Shown in pieces: positions 1 to 8,432 of a DNA stretch of 64,000 nt. The stretch spans positions 201,489 through 265,488 of the forward strand of contig JAWUXZ010000034.1 of assembly GCA_034111085.1 (NCBI GenBank), given 5' to 3'. The translations under genes and the position numbers were made by a program. The notes beneath the pieces were generated by a model, which made no database searches, was not told the DNA's origin, and saw only the letters and a program-made list of their open reading frames with translations. Origin of the DNA: Dinoroseobacter sp034111085 (GTDB lineage Bacteria; Pseudomonadota; Alphaproteobacteria; Rhodobacterales; Rhodobacteraceae). Position 1 is the first letter of the stretch. Each line of letters opens with the position of its first letter.

Positions 1-144
1 GATTTGATGCTGACGGTGCATAAAAAAGGCCTCGCCGTGGTTGGGGTGTTTTCTTACGAGATTGCCGAGACGAAAGTGACACAAGTTATGGATTTTGCGC
101 GCCGTCATCAGCATCCGCTGCAATGCACGATGGAAAAAGAGTGA
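1..144 (+). CDS. clpS: ClpS, ATP-dependent Clp protease adaptor (C-terminal part)
   Basis: The first frame is open from the window edge to a TGA at 142-144 and encodes the last 47 residues of a ClpS-type adaptor. The end GVFSYEIAETKV followed by HPLQCTMEKE matches the conserved C-terminus of the family (E. coli has GVFTAEVAETKV and HPLLCTLEKA). ClpS binds the N-domain of ClpA and hands N-degron substrates to ClpAP in the cytoplasm. The N-terminal half lies outside the window, so its promoter and start cannot be judged. It is co-directional with the methyltransferase that starts 34 bases further on. Confidence 0.85.
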   Translation, partial: DLMLTVHKKGLAVVGVFSYEIAETKVTQVMDFARRHQHPLQCTMEKE

Positions 145-178
145 GCGCGCGCGCCCGCTTTTTGCCGATGATCCAGAT

Positions 179-1174
179 ATGACCTACGCCCGAATAGAAG
201 CCGCCCTGCGAGACGGCGATGTGGAACTGCCTGCTGAGGGTCGGTTGCTGGTGCTGCGCGCTGATCCTGAGATGGCGCGTGTTTTGCCGGTTGAGCGTTG
301 CGATGTGGTTCATGGATTTTCGACTGATCATGCGGCTTGGGCCTCGGCTGGGGCTGCAATGATGGATACGCCGGGTGAGGGGTATGGCGCAGCACTCGTG
401 GCCTGCCCGCGTGGGCGCGATCATGCACGCCGCTTGGTGGCCGAAGCGTTGAATGCGCTGGTGCCGGGTGGTTTGCTGCTTGTGGATGGGCAGAAGACCG
501 ACGGGATTGAGCCGCTCTTGAAGGCTTTGAAGGCCAGCTTGACCGGTATTGAGGTGATGTCGAAAGCCCATGGCAAGCTGATCTGGCTGACCCGCCCTGA
601 CCCGCTCCCTGTCGAGATTGCAGCTTGGGCCATGCTTGCCCCGACTGCACCGGATGGCTGGGTGACTGCGCCGGGCGTATTTTCATCCGAAGCGATTGAC
701 GCGGGCTCGGCGCTGTTGGCGCAGAACTTGCCGAAGCTGAAGGGCCGCGTTTGTGATCTTGGCGCGGGCTGGGGGTATCTGTCGCGCGCAATGCTTGAGG
801 TGCCCAAACTTGCCAGTCTCGCTCTGGTAGAGGCCGAGCGCGCCGCACTTGAGGCTGCACGGACAAACATTACCGACCCTCGGGCAACGTTCCATTGGGC
901 CGATGCCCGCACGTTTGGCGCGCCGCAGAGTTACGATTTCGTTGTCACCAATCCGCCCTTCCACACTGGTCGCGCGGCTGAGCCGTCGCTGGGTCAAGCG
1001 TTCCTTGCGCGCGGTGGTGCTCTGCTGAAGCGCTCTGGTACGCTCGCCCTTGTGGCGAACAGGCACTTGCCATACGAGCGCGTGCTCAGCGAACAGTTTG
1101 CCGATGTGCAGACGGTGGCGCTGAGCGCTGGCTATAAGGTGATCCACGCAACCCGACCGCGTCAGTCCCGCTGA
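179..1174 (+). CDS. Class I SAM-dependent methyltransferase, RsmC-like
   Basis: A 331-residue methyltransferase. The SAM-binding motif I (VCDLGAGWGYLSR) is near residue 190 and the catalytic NPPF motif (VVTNPPFHTG) near residue 258. The N-terminal half is a degenerate methyltransferase-like domain, the two-domain layout of RsmC/RlmG, which make m2G in rRNA. By family the likely substrate is a guanine N2 in 16S rRNA, but position specificity cannot be read from sequence. The frame is open from 95, but I chose the ATG at 179 (MTYARIEAAL) because residues upstream overlap clpS and look non-coding, while the family begins at about this point. It is followed after 22 bases by an SDR gene and then hemF. 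Confidence 0.8.
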   Translation: MTYARIEAALRDGDVELPAEGRLLVLRADPEMARVLPVERCDVVHGFSTDHAAWASAGAAMMDTPGEGYGAALVACPRGRDHARRLVAEALNALVPGGLLLVDGQKTDGIEPLLKALKASLTGIEVMSKAHGKLIWLTRPDPLPVEIAAWAMLAPTAPDGWVTAPGVFSSEAIDAGSALLAQNLPKLKGRVCDLGAGWGYLSRAMLEVPKLASLALVEAERAALEAARTNITDPRATFHWADARTFGAPQSYDFVVTNPPFHTGRAAEPSLGQAFLARGGALLKRSGTLALVANRHLPYERVLSEQFADVQTVALSAGYKVIHATRPRQSR

Positions 1175-1196
1175 CGTCTCTGACGGAGCATCCCGC

Positions 1197-2009
1197 ATGT
1201 CCTTTTCTATTGCAGGCAAGACCGCCATCGTGACCGGAGCCGCCAATGGCGTCGGGCTCGCCATTGCGCGCCACTTCGTCGATCAAGGTGCGAATGTGAT
1301 GTTTGCGGATCGCGACGACGTTCGCCTTGAGGCTGAATGTGGCAATGCAAGTTCGGAGGAGGGCGGCCATGTGCGCCACTTTTCAGGCGATTTGCGCGAG
1401 CGGCTGACATTGGCGAACCTGCTATCAGCGACGTTGGATGCCTTTGATCGCGTGGATATTTTGGTGAACGCATCGCGGCAGGTGATGGTGTCAGATGCGC
1501 TCAGCCCCGAGGATGACAATGTCGAAGCGATGTTGGCGCAAAACCTGATCCCAGCGCTGCGGCTGAGCCAATTGGTTGCCAAGCGGATGATCAAGCAGGC
1601 TGGTGCTGATGGGCGCGAGGGCGGGCAGGTCGGCTCGATTGTTAACCTTAGCTCCATTGCCGCGCGGCGCACGCATGCGGATTTGTTGGGCTATTCGGTA
1701 GCCTCGGCAGCACTTGATCAGATGACGCGCTCGTTCGCGGTCGCTTTGGCCGAGCAGCGCATCCGGGTGAACGCCGTCGCCTTCGGCAGCGTGATGTCCA
1801 ATTCGTTGAAGGAGACATTGAAGGATCAGGCCGGGTTGCGATCCGAGATTCTGGATTGCACGCCGATGGCACGGATCGCGTCGCCGGCCGAAGTTGCCGA
1901 TGCGGTGCAGTATCTCGCCTCCGAAGGGTCGGGGTTTGTGACGGGGCAGGTGATTACCATCGATGGTGGGCGCACGTTGGTCGATCCAGTGACCGCCCCC
2001 GCACACTAA
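1197..2009 (+). CDS. SDR family protein with an altered catalytic motif
   Basis: A 270-residue short-chain dehydrogenase/reductase fold. The cofactor-binding motif TGAANGVGLA is near residue 14, and the typical C-terminal VTGQVITIDGG is present. The catalytic region reads NLSSIAARR then GYSVASAAL: the Ser and Tyr are there, but the Lys expected four residues after Tyr (YxxxK) is Ser. The codons are unambiguous and nothing else suggests decay, so the protein may be a non-canonical or non-enzymatic SDR. The substrate is unknown. It sits between the methyltransferase and hemF on the same strand, 78 bases before the hemF start, which suggests but does not prove co-transcription. Confidence 0.8.
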   Translation: MSFSIAGKTAIVTGAANGVGLAIARHFVDQGANVMFADRDDVRLEAECGNASSEEGGHVRHFSGDLRERLTLANLLSATLDAFDRVDILVNASRQVMVSDALSPEDDNVEAMLAQNLIPALRLSQLVAKRMIKQAGADGREGGQVGSIVNLSSIAARRTHADLLGYSVASAALDQMTRSFAVALAEQRIRVNAVAFGSVMSNSLKETLKDQAGLRSEILDCTPMARIASPAEVADAVQYLASEGSGFVTGQVITIDGGRTLVDPVTAPAH

Positions 2010-2087
2010 ATCACACATACGAAGTGTCATTTTTTCTGGCACTCTGACCCCTGTTTGGTAGTCTCGACACCTCTAATGGAGACTGTG

Positions 2088-2981
2088 ATGACCGCTCAAT
2101 TCGACGATAAGAAAACCCGTGCCAGTGGCTGGTTCCGGCAGCTGCGTGACGAAATTGTCGCCGCATTTGAAGGGTTGGAAGACACCCAGACCGAAGGTCC
2201 GTTTGCCGATCTGCCCGCGGGGCGGTTTGATGTCAGCGAGACAACCCGCTCCAGCGACGATGGGTCGGACGCGGGGGGCGGTTTGATGAGCGTCATGCGC
2301 GGTGGGCGTTTGTTCGAAAAGGTCGGCGTGAATATCTCGACCGTCTACGGAACCCTCGCGCCGCGCGCTGTGGCAGCAATGGCTGCGCGCAAAGACATCC
2401 CCGGCATGACCGAAGATCCGCGCTTCTGGGCGGCAGGAATTTCGTTGGTCGCCCATATGCGCAATCCGCATAGCCCGGCGGTCCATATGAACACACGCAT
2501 GTTCTGGACGCCGCAAACCTGGTGGTTCGGGGGTGGATCGGACCTGAACCCGTGCCTGGAAAAAGCCGAGGATACGGCGTTTTTTCACAACGTTTTGAAA
2601 GACTACTGCGATCGCCACGGTCCTGAGATCTATCCGCAATACAAGGCTTGGGCGGATGAGTATTTCTTTGTGCCGCACCGAGGTCGCGCGCGTGGTGTTG
2701 GCGGTATTTTCTACGACGATCGCAATACCGGCGATTGGGAGGCGGATTTTGCGCTGACCCAAGATGTGGGGCGCGCGTTCCTGCCTGCGTTCGTTCCAGT
2801 GACCGAGAAGAACCGGAACTTGCCATGGACGGATGCCGATAAAGAGGCGCAGCTTGTGCATCGCGGCCTCTATGCGGAATATAACCTCGTCTATGATCGC
2901 GGCACGAAGTTTGGGCTGGAGACCGGGCACAACGCCGATGCTGTACTGATGTCTCTGCCGCCTGAGGCGAAGTGGATTTAG
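2088..2981 (+). CDS. hemF: Oxygen-dependent coproporphyrinogen III oxidase
   Basis: HemF converts coproporphyrinogen III to protoporphyrinogen IX with O2, a late step of heme synthesis in the cytoplasm. The 297-residue product has the family hallmarks WWFGGGSDLNP, YFFVPHRGRARGVGGIFYDD and EYNLVYDRGTKFGL. The frame extends upstream to a TTG at 2055 and an ATG at 2076, but the ATG at 2088 (MTAQFDDKK) has GGAGA about 6 bases ahead of it and fits the usual length. A strong hairpin follows the gene. hemE and hemC lie immediately downstream, so three heme genes sit within 3.2 kb. Confidence 0.95.
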   Translation: MTAQFDDKKTRASGWFRQLRDEIVAAFEGLEDTQTEGPFADLPAGRFDVSETTRSSDDGSDAGGGLMSVMRGGRLFEKVGVNISTVYGTLAPRAVAAMAARKDIPGMTEDPRFWAAGISLVAHMRNPHSPAVHMNTRMFWTPQTWWFGGGSDLNPCLEKAEDTAFFHNVLKDYCDRHGPEIYPQYKAWADEYFFVPHRGRARGVGGIFYDDRNTGDWEADFALTQDVGRAFLPAFVPVTEKNRNLPWTDADKEAQLVHRGLYAEYNLVYDRGTKFGLETGHNADAVLMSLPPEAKWI

Positions 2982-3019
2982 GCAGCTTCGGATCGGATAT
3001 TTGAAGAACAATGAAACTA

Positions 3020-3058
3020 AAATGCGCCGTCTTTGATTGAAAAGCGGCGCATTTTTTT
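3020..3058. terminator. Rho-independent terminator between convergent hemF and hemE
   Basis: A perfect 10-bp stem AAATGCGCCG (3020-3029) / CGGCGCATTT (3045-3054) with a 15-base loop is followed by a T run on the plus strand. The A tract on the 5' side gives a T run on the minus strand too, so it can serve both hemF (ends 2981, +) and hemE (ends 3086, -). Confidence 0.85.
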
Positions 3059-3085
3059 GTTCCTGACCTAGGCTGTGTAAAGACG

Positions 3086-4129
3086 TTAGGTGGGCACTGT
3101 CTCGCGTACGGTGTCGATCATCAACTGCACATTCTCGGGATTTGCGTCGGGCGTGATCCCGTGGCCGAGGTTGAAGATATGCGGGCCTTTCGACAGTGCC
3201 TTGCAGATCGCGCGCGTCTCGTCGACGAGGGCTTGACCGCCTGTCACCATATGGCTGGATTTCAGGTTGCCCTGCACGCAGCCATCGACTTGCACATTCT
3301 TGGCCACCCAGTCGGCGGACACCGAATTGTCGATGGCAACGCAGTCTGCGCCGGTCTTTTTGGCAAAACCGATATAGTTCTGATCAGCCTCGCGCGGGAA
3401 GGCGATGATCGGCACGTTCGGATGCTTGGCCTTCAAGGCGGCGATGATCTTGATCGTGGGCTCCAGCGCGTATTTGGTGAACGCCTCGCCTTTAAGCGAC
3501 CCTGCCCAGCTATCAAAGATTTTCACGACCTCAGCGCCTGCTTGGATCTGCATGTCGAGATAGGTGATCGTCGCCTCGGTCAACCGGTCCATGAGCGCAT
3601 CAAACAGCGCTGGGTTTTCGGCCATCAGTTTATGCGCGGGGCCTTGGTCGGGCGTGCCGCGACCTGCGATCATGTAGGTCGCAACGGTCCAGGGCGCGCC
3701 TGCAAAGCCGATCAAGGTTGTGTCGGACGGAAGCGTGCGCGACACGATGCGCACGGTCTCATAGATGGGGGCTAGATGGTCGTGAATGTCATCGGGCCCC
3801 TTAATCTTGGCGAAATCGGCGTCGGTTGTGATGGTGCTTAGGCGAGGACCTTCGCCGGTCACAAACCACAGGTCCGCGCCAATCGCTTGGGGCACCAGCA
3901 AAATGTCAGCAAATAAGATTGCAGCGTCAAAGCCGTAGCGCCGGATCGGTTGCAAGGTCACCTCGGCGGCGAGCTCGGAGTTGTAGCACAGCGACAGAAA
4001 ATCACCCGCCTGCGCGCGTGTTGCGCGATATTCGGGCAGGTAGCGCCCGGCCTGCCGCATCATCCAAATCGGTGGCGTGGCCAGGGTTTCCCCTGCAAGG
4101 CTGCGCAGGAGCTTTTTTGTCGGTGCCAT
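3086..4129 (-). CDS. hemE: Uroporphyrinogen decarboxylase
   Basis: A 347-residue enzyme removing the four acetate carboxyls of uroporphyrinogen III to give coproporphyrinogen III. Diagnostic segments are WMMRQAGRYLPEYR near residue 22 (substrate-binding Arg), AILFADILLVPQ (catalytic Asp) and GFAGAPWTVATY. The length is typical. The start MAPTKKLL at 4129 is the natural one. It is transcribed divergently from hemC across a 115-base gap, and converges on hemF with a shared terminator. Confidence 0.96.
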   Translation of the reverse strand: MAPTKKLLRSLAGETLATPPIWMMRQAGRYLPEYRATRAQAGDFLSLCYNSELAAEVTLQPIRRYGFDAAILFADILLVPQAIGADLWFVTGEGPRLSTITTDADFAKIKGPDDIHDHLAPIYETVRIVSRTLPSDTTLIGFAGAPWTVATYMIAGRGTPDQGPAHKLMAENPALFDALMDRLTEATITYLDMQIQAGAEVVKIFDSWAGSLKGEAFTKYALEPTIKIIAALKAKHPNVPIIAFPREADQNYIGFAKKTGADCVAIDNSVSADWVAKNVQVDGCVQGNLKSSHMVTGGQALVDETRAICKALSKGPHIFNLGHGITPDANPENVQLMIDTVRETVPT

Positions 4130-4209
4130 GGTCGCTATCTTCCCGTGTCGTCATGTCTCGTCTGATTGCGGTGTTGTTTCATGTCAGGGTCAATCAGGCA
4201 ATCAGATAT

Positions 4210-4227
4210 TGTCAGGCTAAGTTGACA
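4210..4227. promoter_or_regulatory. TGT-N12-ACA palindrome in the hemE/hemC divergent promoter region
   Basis: Between hemE and hemC there is TGTCA (4210-4214) and TGACA (4223-4227), an inverted repeat matching the TGT-N12-ACA layout described for PpsR/CrtJ regulators that control tetrapyrrole genes in Rhodobacter. It lies 17 bases before the hemC ATG. No photosynthesis genes are visible here, and six fixed bases arise by chance fairly often, so this is only a candidate operator. Confidence 0.3.
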
Positions 4228-4244
4228 CATATAGAGATGAAATC

Positions 4245-5195
4245 ATGACGATCGACCTCCCAAACCCCGCTCAACCGCTGCGCATCGGCACCCGTGGATC
4301 CCCACTTGCGCTGGCCCAAGCTTACGAGACACGCGGCCGCTTGATGGGTGCTTTTGATCTGCCGGAGGCCGCGTTTGAAATCGTGGTGATCAAGGTCACA
4401 GGCGATCAGATTTTGGATAAAGCGCTGAAGGATATCGGCGGCAAAGGCCTGTTCACACGCGAGATCGAAGACGACTTGATTGCGGGTAAGATCGACATTG
4501 CTGTGCATTCGATGAAGGATATGCCGGTTGATCAGCCCGGCGGGTTGCTGTTGAACACCTATCTGCCGCGTGAAGATGTGCGTGATGCGTTCGTGACTTT
4601 GAACGGCGGGCAACTGGTCGATTTACCGCAGGGTGCGGTTGTTGGATCGTCGTCGCTGCGCCGGCGTGCTCAAGTGGCGCATCGCCGCCCGGACCTGCAA
4701 TTGGTCGAGTTTCGCGGCAATGTGCAGACCCGAATGAAGAAGCTCGCAGACGGTGTTGCTCATGCGACGTTCCTTGCGACGGCTGGTTTGAACCGCCTGA
4801 ACATGGCGGATGTGCCGCGCCGATCGATTGAGCCTGAAGAGATGCTGCCCGCTGTTGCCCAAGGCGCGATTGGGATTGAGCGGCGCGGGGGCGATTCGCG
4901 AATGGCCATGATGCTTGAGGCAATTCACGACGGCCCAACAGGGCAGCGCCTCGCGTGCGAGCGGGCGTATCTGAGCGCGCTGGATGGGTCTTGCGAGACA
5001 CCAATTGCCGGGCTTGCGCTGCTTGAGGGTGGTACGATCTGGATGCGCGGCGAGATTTTGCGCCCCGATGGATCCGAGGTGATTGCCGATGAGGGTCGTG
5101 CGCCGATTGAGGATGGCGAGCAGCTCGGTATTGAGTTGGCCGAGCGCTTGCGGGCACGTGCGCCTGCAGGGTTCTTTAGCTGGATTTCTGCCTAG
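4245..5195 (+). CDS. hemC: Hydroxymethylbilane synthase (porphobilinogen deaminase)
   Basis: Condenses four porphobilinogens into hydroxymethylbilane. The 316-residue product shows GTRGSPLALAQ near the N-terminus, the active-site stretch DIAVHSMKDMP, GSSSLRRRAQ and the cofactor attachment site LDGSCETPIAG, whose Cys carries the dipyrromethane cofactor. The ATG at 4245 is the only sensible start (MTIDLPNPAQPLRIGTRG). It is divergent from hemE. Confidence 0.96.
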   Translation: MTIDLPNPAQPLRIGTRGSPLALAQAYETRGRLMGAFDLPEAAFEIVVIKVTGDQILDKALKDIGGKGLFTREIEDDLIAGKIDIAVHSMKDMPVDQPGGLLLNTYLPREDVRDAFVTLNGGQLVDLPQGAVVGSSSLRRRAQVAHRRPDLQLVEFRGNVQTRMKKLADGVAHATFLATAGLNRLNMADVPRRSIEPEEMLPAVAQGAIGIERRGGDSRMAMMLEAIHDGPTGQRLACERAYLSALDGSCETPIAGLALLEGGTIWMRGEILRPDGSEVIADEGRAPIEDGEQLGIELAERLRARAPAGFFSWISA

Positions 5196-5324
5196 GGGTC
5201 TGTGTGCCGATGGGATCAAAAGGCTAGACAGTGCTAGGTTTTGGCTTTGAGAAATCTTATTCTGACGAAATACTCGGTTAAGGTTAACGCGCCGTCCTTT
5301 GAGCTTTGAGGGTATGCCGAGTGA

Positions 5325-5396
5325 CTTGCGTCGATAATGCTCTGCCTAAATCCTAAATCCTAAATCCTAAATCCCAAATCCTAATGCCGACGCAAG
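5325..5396. repeat. CCTAAAT heptamer array inside a 9-bp inverted repeat
   Basis: Four exact tandem copies of CCTAAAT (5345-5372), a fifth with one change (CCCAAAT, 5373-5379) and a partial sixth (to 5386) lie between convergent hemC and the FAD oxidase gene. The array is bracketed by CTTGCGTCG (5325-5333) and its exact reverse complement CGACGCAAG (5388-5396), so an RNA from either strand could fold with the array in a 54-base loop. There is no U tract. It may be a slipped-strand microsatellite within an older hairpin. The rest of the 5196-5405 gap shows nothing recognisable. Confidence 0.85.
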
Positions 5397-5405
5397 CAGC
5401 GCATC

Positions 5406-6821
5406 TCAATCCAAAGGCGGCAAAACCTTTCCCGGATTAAGCAGACCTTTTGGATCGAAAGCAGCCTTAACTGCGTGCATCATCTGCAACGCCACCGGAT
5501 CCTTGCGCCGCGCCATGCTGCCCAGCTTTGACAGACCAATCCCGTGCTCGGCGGAAAAACTCCCTCCCAGCGCGAGCGTCACATCCTCGACCGCCTCGGT
5601 GATCGCGACGTGCTGCGCCTTGTCTTCGCTTGTCGGCCAAACCGCGTAATGCACGTTGCCGTCGCCCAGATGGCTGACCGAACAGTCGCGCGCGCCCGGA
5701 TCGATCTCGGCCAGCCTTTGTCCCATCCGCGCCAAGAAAGTCGAGACCTTGTCGACCGGCACCGACACATCGTGGTTCACCAGCGGTTTCGTGGTTAACA
5801 AGACCTCGCCCGCGCGCTCGCGCCTGTCCCACATCTCGCGGCGCTGTGCGTCGTTTTGAGCAACGACAGCATCAAGCGCGAGGCCCTCTTCAAGCAAATC
5901 ACTCAACGTCTCTTCCAGCGCAGTGGTCAGCGGCACCGACCCGTCCTCGCCTGGATCGGCCATAGCAGGCTGGGTTGTGGCGACCTCAACCAGAATATTG
6001 ACCTCGTGGGTATCCTCGAACGGCTCGCGGGTCTCGGTGAACTTGGCCTTCAGCGTCTCAATATAAAGGCGCGGCATGTATTCGAACGCCTCGACCATGC
6101 CGCCCGTCGCGCCTTGAAGGCGGTTCAGTAACACCAGAGCGGCATCCAGATTGGGGGCTGCCACCATCGCAGTCGCATAGGCGCGCGGCTTTGGCATCAG
6201 CTTCATAACCGCCCCAGTGATGATCCCTAGGGTGCCCTCGGCCCCGATCATCAGATCCTTCAGATCAAAGCCGGAATTGTCTTTGTGCAGCTCGCTCATC
6301 AAATTCATCACGCGCCCGTCGGCCAGCACAACCTCCAAGCCCAAGCATAAATGCCGGGTGGAGCCGTAGCGCAGCACGTTCGATCCGCCAGCATTAGTCG
6401 ACAGGACCCCACCGATCATCGCGGACCCGCGTGCGCCGAAATAGAGCGGGAATATCAGATCATGCTCACCTGCTGCGTCGTGCAATTGGCTGAGGATCAC
6501 GCCTGCCTCGACCACTGCCACGCGTGCACCGGGACGGATTTCGCGGATGGTGTTCATGCGCTCAAGCGACAGCATCAACGCGCCCTCGGCTGAGGTGCCG
6601 CCATTCAGGCCGGTATTGCCTGATACAGGAACAACGGCTGTATTGGTCTCATGAGCCAGTTTAAGGATCGCGCTGACCTCGTCGGTCGAGCGGGGACGGA
6701 CCACTGCGAGGGGGGTCCAGTGGTAGTTTTCGGTCCAGTCGGCGGAATACTTGCCCAGATCGTCCCCGGTAAGCACATGGGCCGCGCCGGTGATGGCGGT
6801 GAGTTTGTCGAGCATTTGCAT
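5406..6821 (-). CDS. FAD-binding oxidoreductase, GlcD / D-2-hydroxyglutarate dehydrogenase type
   Basis: A 471-residue flavoprotein of the VAO/PCMH fold. The N-terminal FAD domain carries VPVSGNTGLNGG (about residues 65-76), GGVLSTNAGGSNVLRYGS and MIGAEGTLGIIT. The C-terminal FAD-oxidase domain carries SHLGDGNVHYAVWP and AEHGIGLSK, with the metal/substrate His residues. These are the marks of D-2-hydroxyacid dehydrogenases such as GlcD, D-lactate and D-2-hydroxyglutarate dehydrogenases. The exact substrate is not determined. The start at 6821 is preceded by GGGAGGG seven bases upstream, a strong ribosome-binding site. It is 57 bases downstream of the aminopropyltransferase-like gene on the same strand. 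Confidence 0.88.
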   Translation of the reverse strand: MQMLDKLTAITGAAHVLTGDDLGKYSADWTENYHWTPLAVVRPRSTDEVSAILKLAHETNTAVVPVSGNTGLNGGTSAEGALMLSLERMNTIREIRPGARVAVVEAGVILSQLHDAAGEHDLIFPLYFGARGSAMIGGVLSTNAGGSNVLRYGSTRHLCLGLEVVLADGRVMNLMSELHKDNSGFDLKDLMIGAEGTLGIITGAVMKLMPKPRAYATAMVAAPNLDAALVLLNRLQGATGGMVEAFEYMPRLYIETLKAKFTETREPFEDTHEVNILVEVATTQPAMADPGEDGSVPLTTALEETLSDLLEEGLALDAVVAQNDAQRREMWDRRERAGEVLLTTKPLVNHDVSVPVDKVSTFLARMGQRLAEIDPGARDCSVSHLGDGNVHYAVWPTSEDKAQHVAITEAVEDVTLALGGSFSAEHGIGLSKLGSMARRKDPVALQMMHAVKAAFDPKGLLNPGKVLPPLD

Positions 6822-6878
6822 CTGTAATCCCTCCCGAGGCTCAGAATGGCGCAGGATGGCGCAGCGATGCGGTAAGGT

Positions 6879-8432
6879 CTAGCGGAACCACTCCGCCCAG
6901 CCGTCCAGATAGTAGCGCATCAGGGCGTGGGTCTGCATGGTGTTTGCCTCGACCTCGAGCTTGCCCATATCCGGCGGGAATACTTGGGCGGCGGCAAAGG
7001 TGCCTTGGGTCAGGTAGCGCATACCGTCTGGGAAGTTCAGCGCGCGGGGGGCGGGCTCCATCTTGCCAGCGATAATAAAGCCCCAGATGCCGAAGCTTGG
7101 GATGGTTACATGCAGCGGCTGGGTCCAAAGGCCTTGTCCGGGCGCGATCGGATTGCGCGTGCCAGATAGGGTTTCCTCTAGCGACCAGAATGCGGCGCGC
7201 GCGAACAGGGGCGAGCCCGCCTGGGTGACGAAAAGGCCCGTTGCCGACAACCGCTCTAGCATCCGTGCGTAGAATTCGCGGGTATAAAGACGCGATAGCG
7301 ATAGGGTCGATGGGTCCGGCAGATCAGCGATAATCAGATCGTAAGCATCACCCGCCTCGGATAGGAATTGCCATGCATCGGTGTTGTGGACGCTCACGCG
7401 CGGATCGTGCAGCGCAAAGTTGTTCAGCACGGCGAGGTCGTCACGATTTTTGAATAATTCCGTCACGGCCGGGTCCAGATCGACAAGATCTACGACTTGC
7501 ACGCGGGGATCTTTCAACACCTCACGCACAGCCATTCCGTCGCCACCACCCAGCACCAAAACGCGCGCCGGAGCGGCGACACGGGCAAGCGCCGGATGCA
7601 CCAGCATTTCGTGGTAGCGGTGCTCGTCAAGGCTGTCGAACTGGATTGATTGGTTCAGGAACAGGCGCGTGCGGTCGCGGAACCGCGTGACGGTTATCTG
7701 CTGGTAGGGCGTTGTTTGCGAGACGATGACCTCGTCCTCATACAGCGTCGCATCCAGAACCGAGACGATGGATTCCGCGCGCACAAGTGCGACCGTGCAG
7801 GCAATCACCGCGACCGCCCAGACGATCCGAAAGCCCCAGCCTAGGATTTCGCGGAACAGCCATAATGTCAGGCCTGCGACCAGTAAATTCAGCAGTCCAA
7901 ACGCCAAGGATGCAGACATCAGGCCCAATTGTGGAACCACCAACAACGGAAATGCGAGGGCGGCGGCCAGCGCGCCCAGATAGTCCGCCGTCAGCACGTT
8001 TGCCAGCGTGTGCTTGCCGGCACCCATCGCCGTCAGGATGCGGGTGATCAGCGGTATCTCCAGCCCCGACAACGCGCCGCACAGGAACACGATGACGAAC
8101 AACACGCCGGTGATCCCGTCCAAATACGCATAGGTTGCAAACAAGATTGGCGCAGAGAACCCGCCGACGACACCAAGTGCGATCTGGCTGGTGGCAAAGC
8201 CGGCTTCGGCATTCTCGACAAAGCGCGAGGCGAACGCACCCACGCCCATCGAGGTCAGAAACAGCCCGATCACCAGCGAAAATTGCGTGACCGAATCGCC
8301 CAGCAGGTACGACGCAGCTGCGCCGGCGACCAACTCATAGACAAGCCCAGAAACTGCTACGACGAAGGTAGATGCCAGCAGCAGCGCGATCTTTTGGTCG
8401 TCGCGCAGGTCAGGGCGGGACGTGTCGGTCAG
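6879..8432 (-). CDS. Membrane-fused polyamine aminopropyltransferase (spermidine synthase-like)
   Basis: A 517-residue protein if read from the CTG at 8432. The N-terminal half holds about seven membrane helices with the conserved segment GLVYELVAGAAASYLLGDSV. The C-terminal half is a spermidine-synthase domain with the dcSAM-binding VLVLGGGDGMAVREVL, VDLVDLDPAVTELF, and the catalytic IIADLPDPSTLSLSRLY. No ATG, GTG or TTG exists in frame until TTG at 8333, which would cut into the first membrane helix. The CTG overlaps the DUF350 stop as CTGA, exactly where homologous clusters would have ATGA, giving MTDTSRPDLRDDQ. The enzyme presumably transfers an aminopropyl group to a polyamine or other amine at the membrane. 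No SAM decarboxylase gene is nearby. Confidence 0.85.
   Translation of the reverse strand: MTDTSRPDLRDDQKIALLLASTFVVAVSGLVYELVAGAAASYLLGDSVTQFSLVIGLFLTSMGVGAFASRFVENAEAGFATSQIALGVVGGFSAPILFATYAYLDGITGVLFVIVFLCGALSGLEIPLITRILTAMGAGKHTLANVLTADYLGALAAALAFPLLVVPQLGLMSASLAFGLLNLLVAGLTLWLFREILGWGFRIVWAVAVIACTVALVRAESIVSVLDATLYEDEVIVSQTTPYQQITVTRFRDRTRLFLNQSIQFDSLDEHRYHEMLVHPALARVAAPARVLVLGGGDGMAVREVLKDPRVQVVDLVDLDPAVTELFKNRDDLAVLNNFALHDPRVSVHNTDAWQFLSEAGDAYDLIIADLPDPSTLSLSRLYTREFYARMLERLSATGLFVTQAGSPLFARAAFWSLEETLSGTRNPIAPGQGLWTQPLHVTIPSFGIWGFIIAGKMEPAPRALNFPDGMRYLTQGTFAAAQVFPPDMGKLEVEANTMQTHALMRYYLDGWAEWFR

Noticed and set aside
7..1174. Several minus-strand frames of 160-250 codons opposite the first methyltransferase
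   Set aside because: They are Ser/Arg/Pro-rich antisense shadows of a GC-rich gene with no recognisable motifs.
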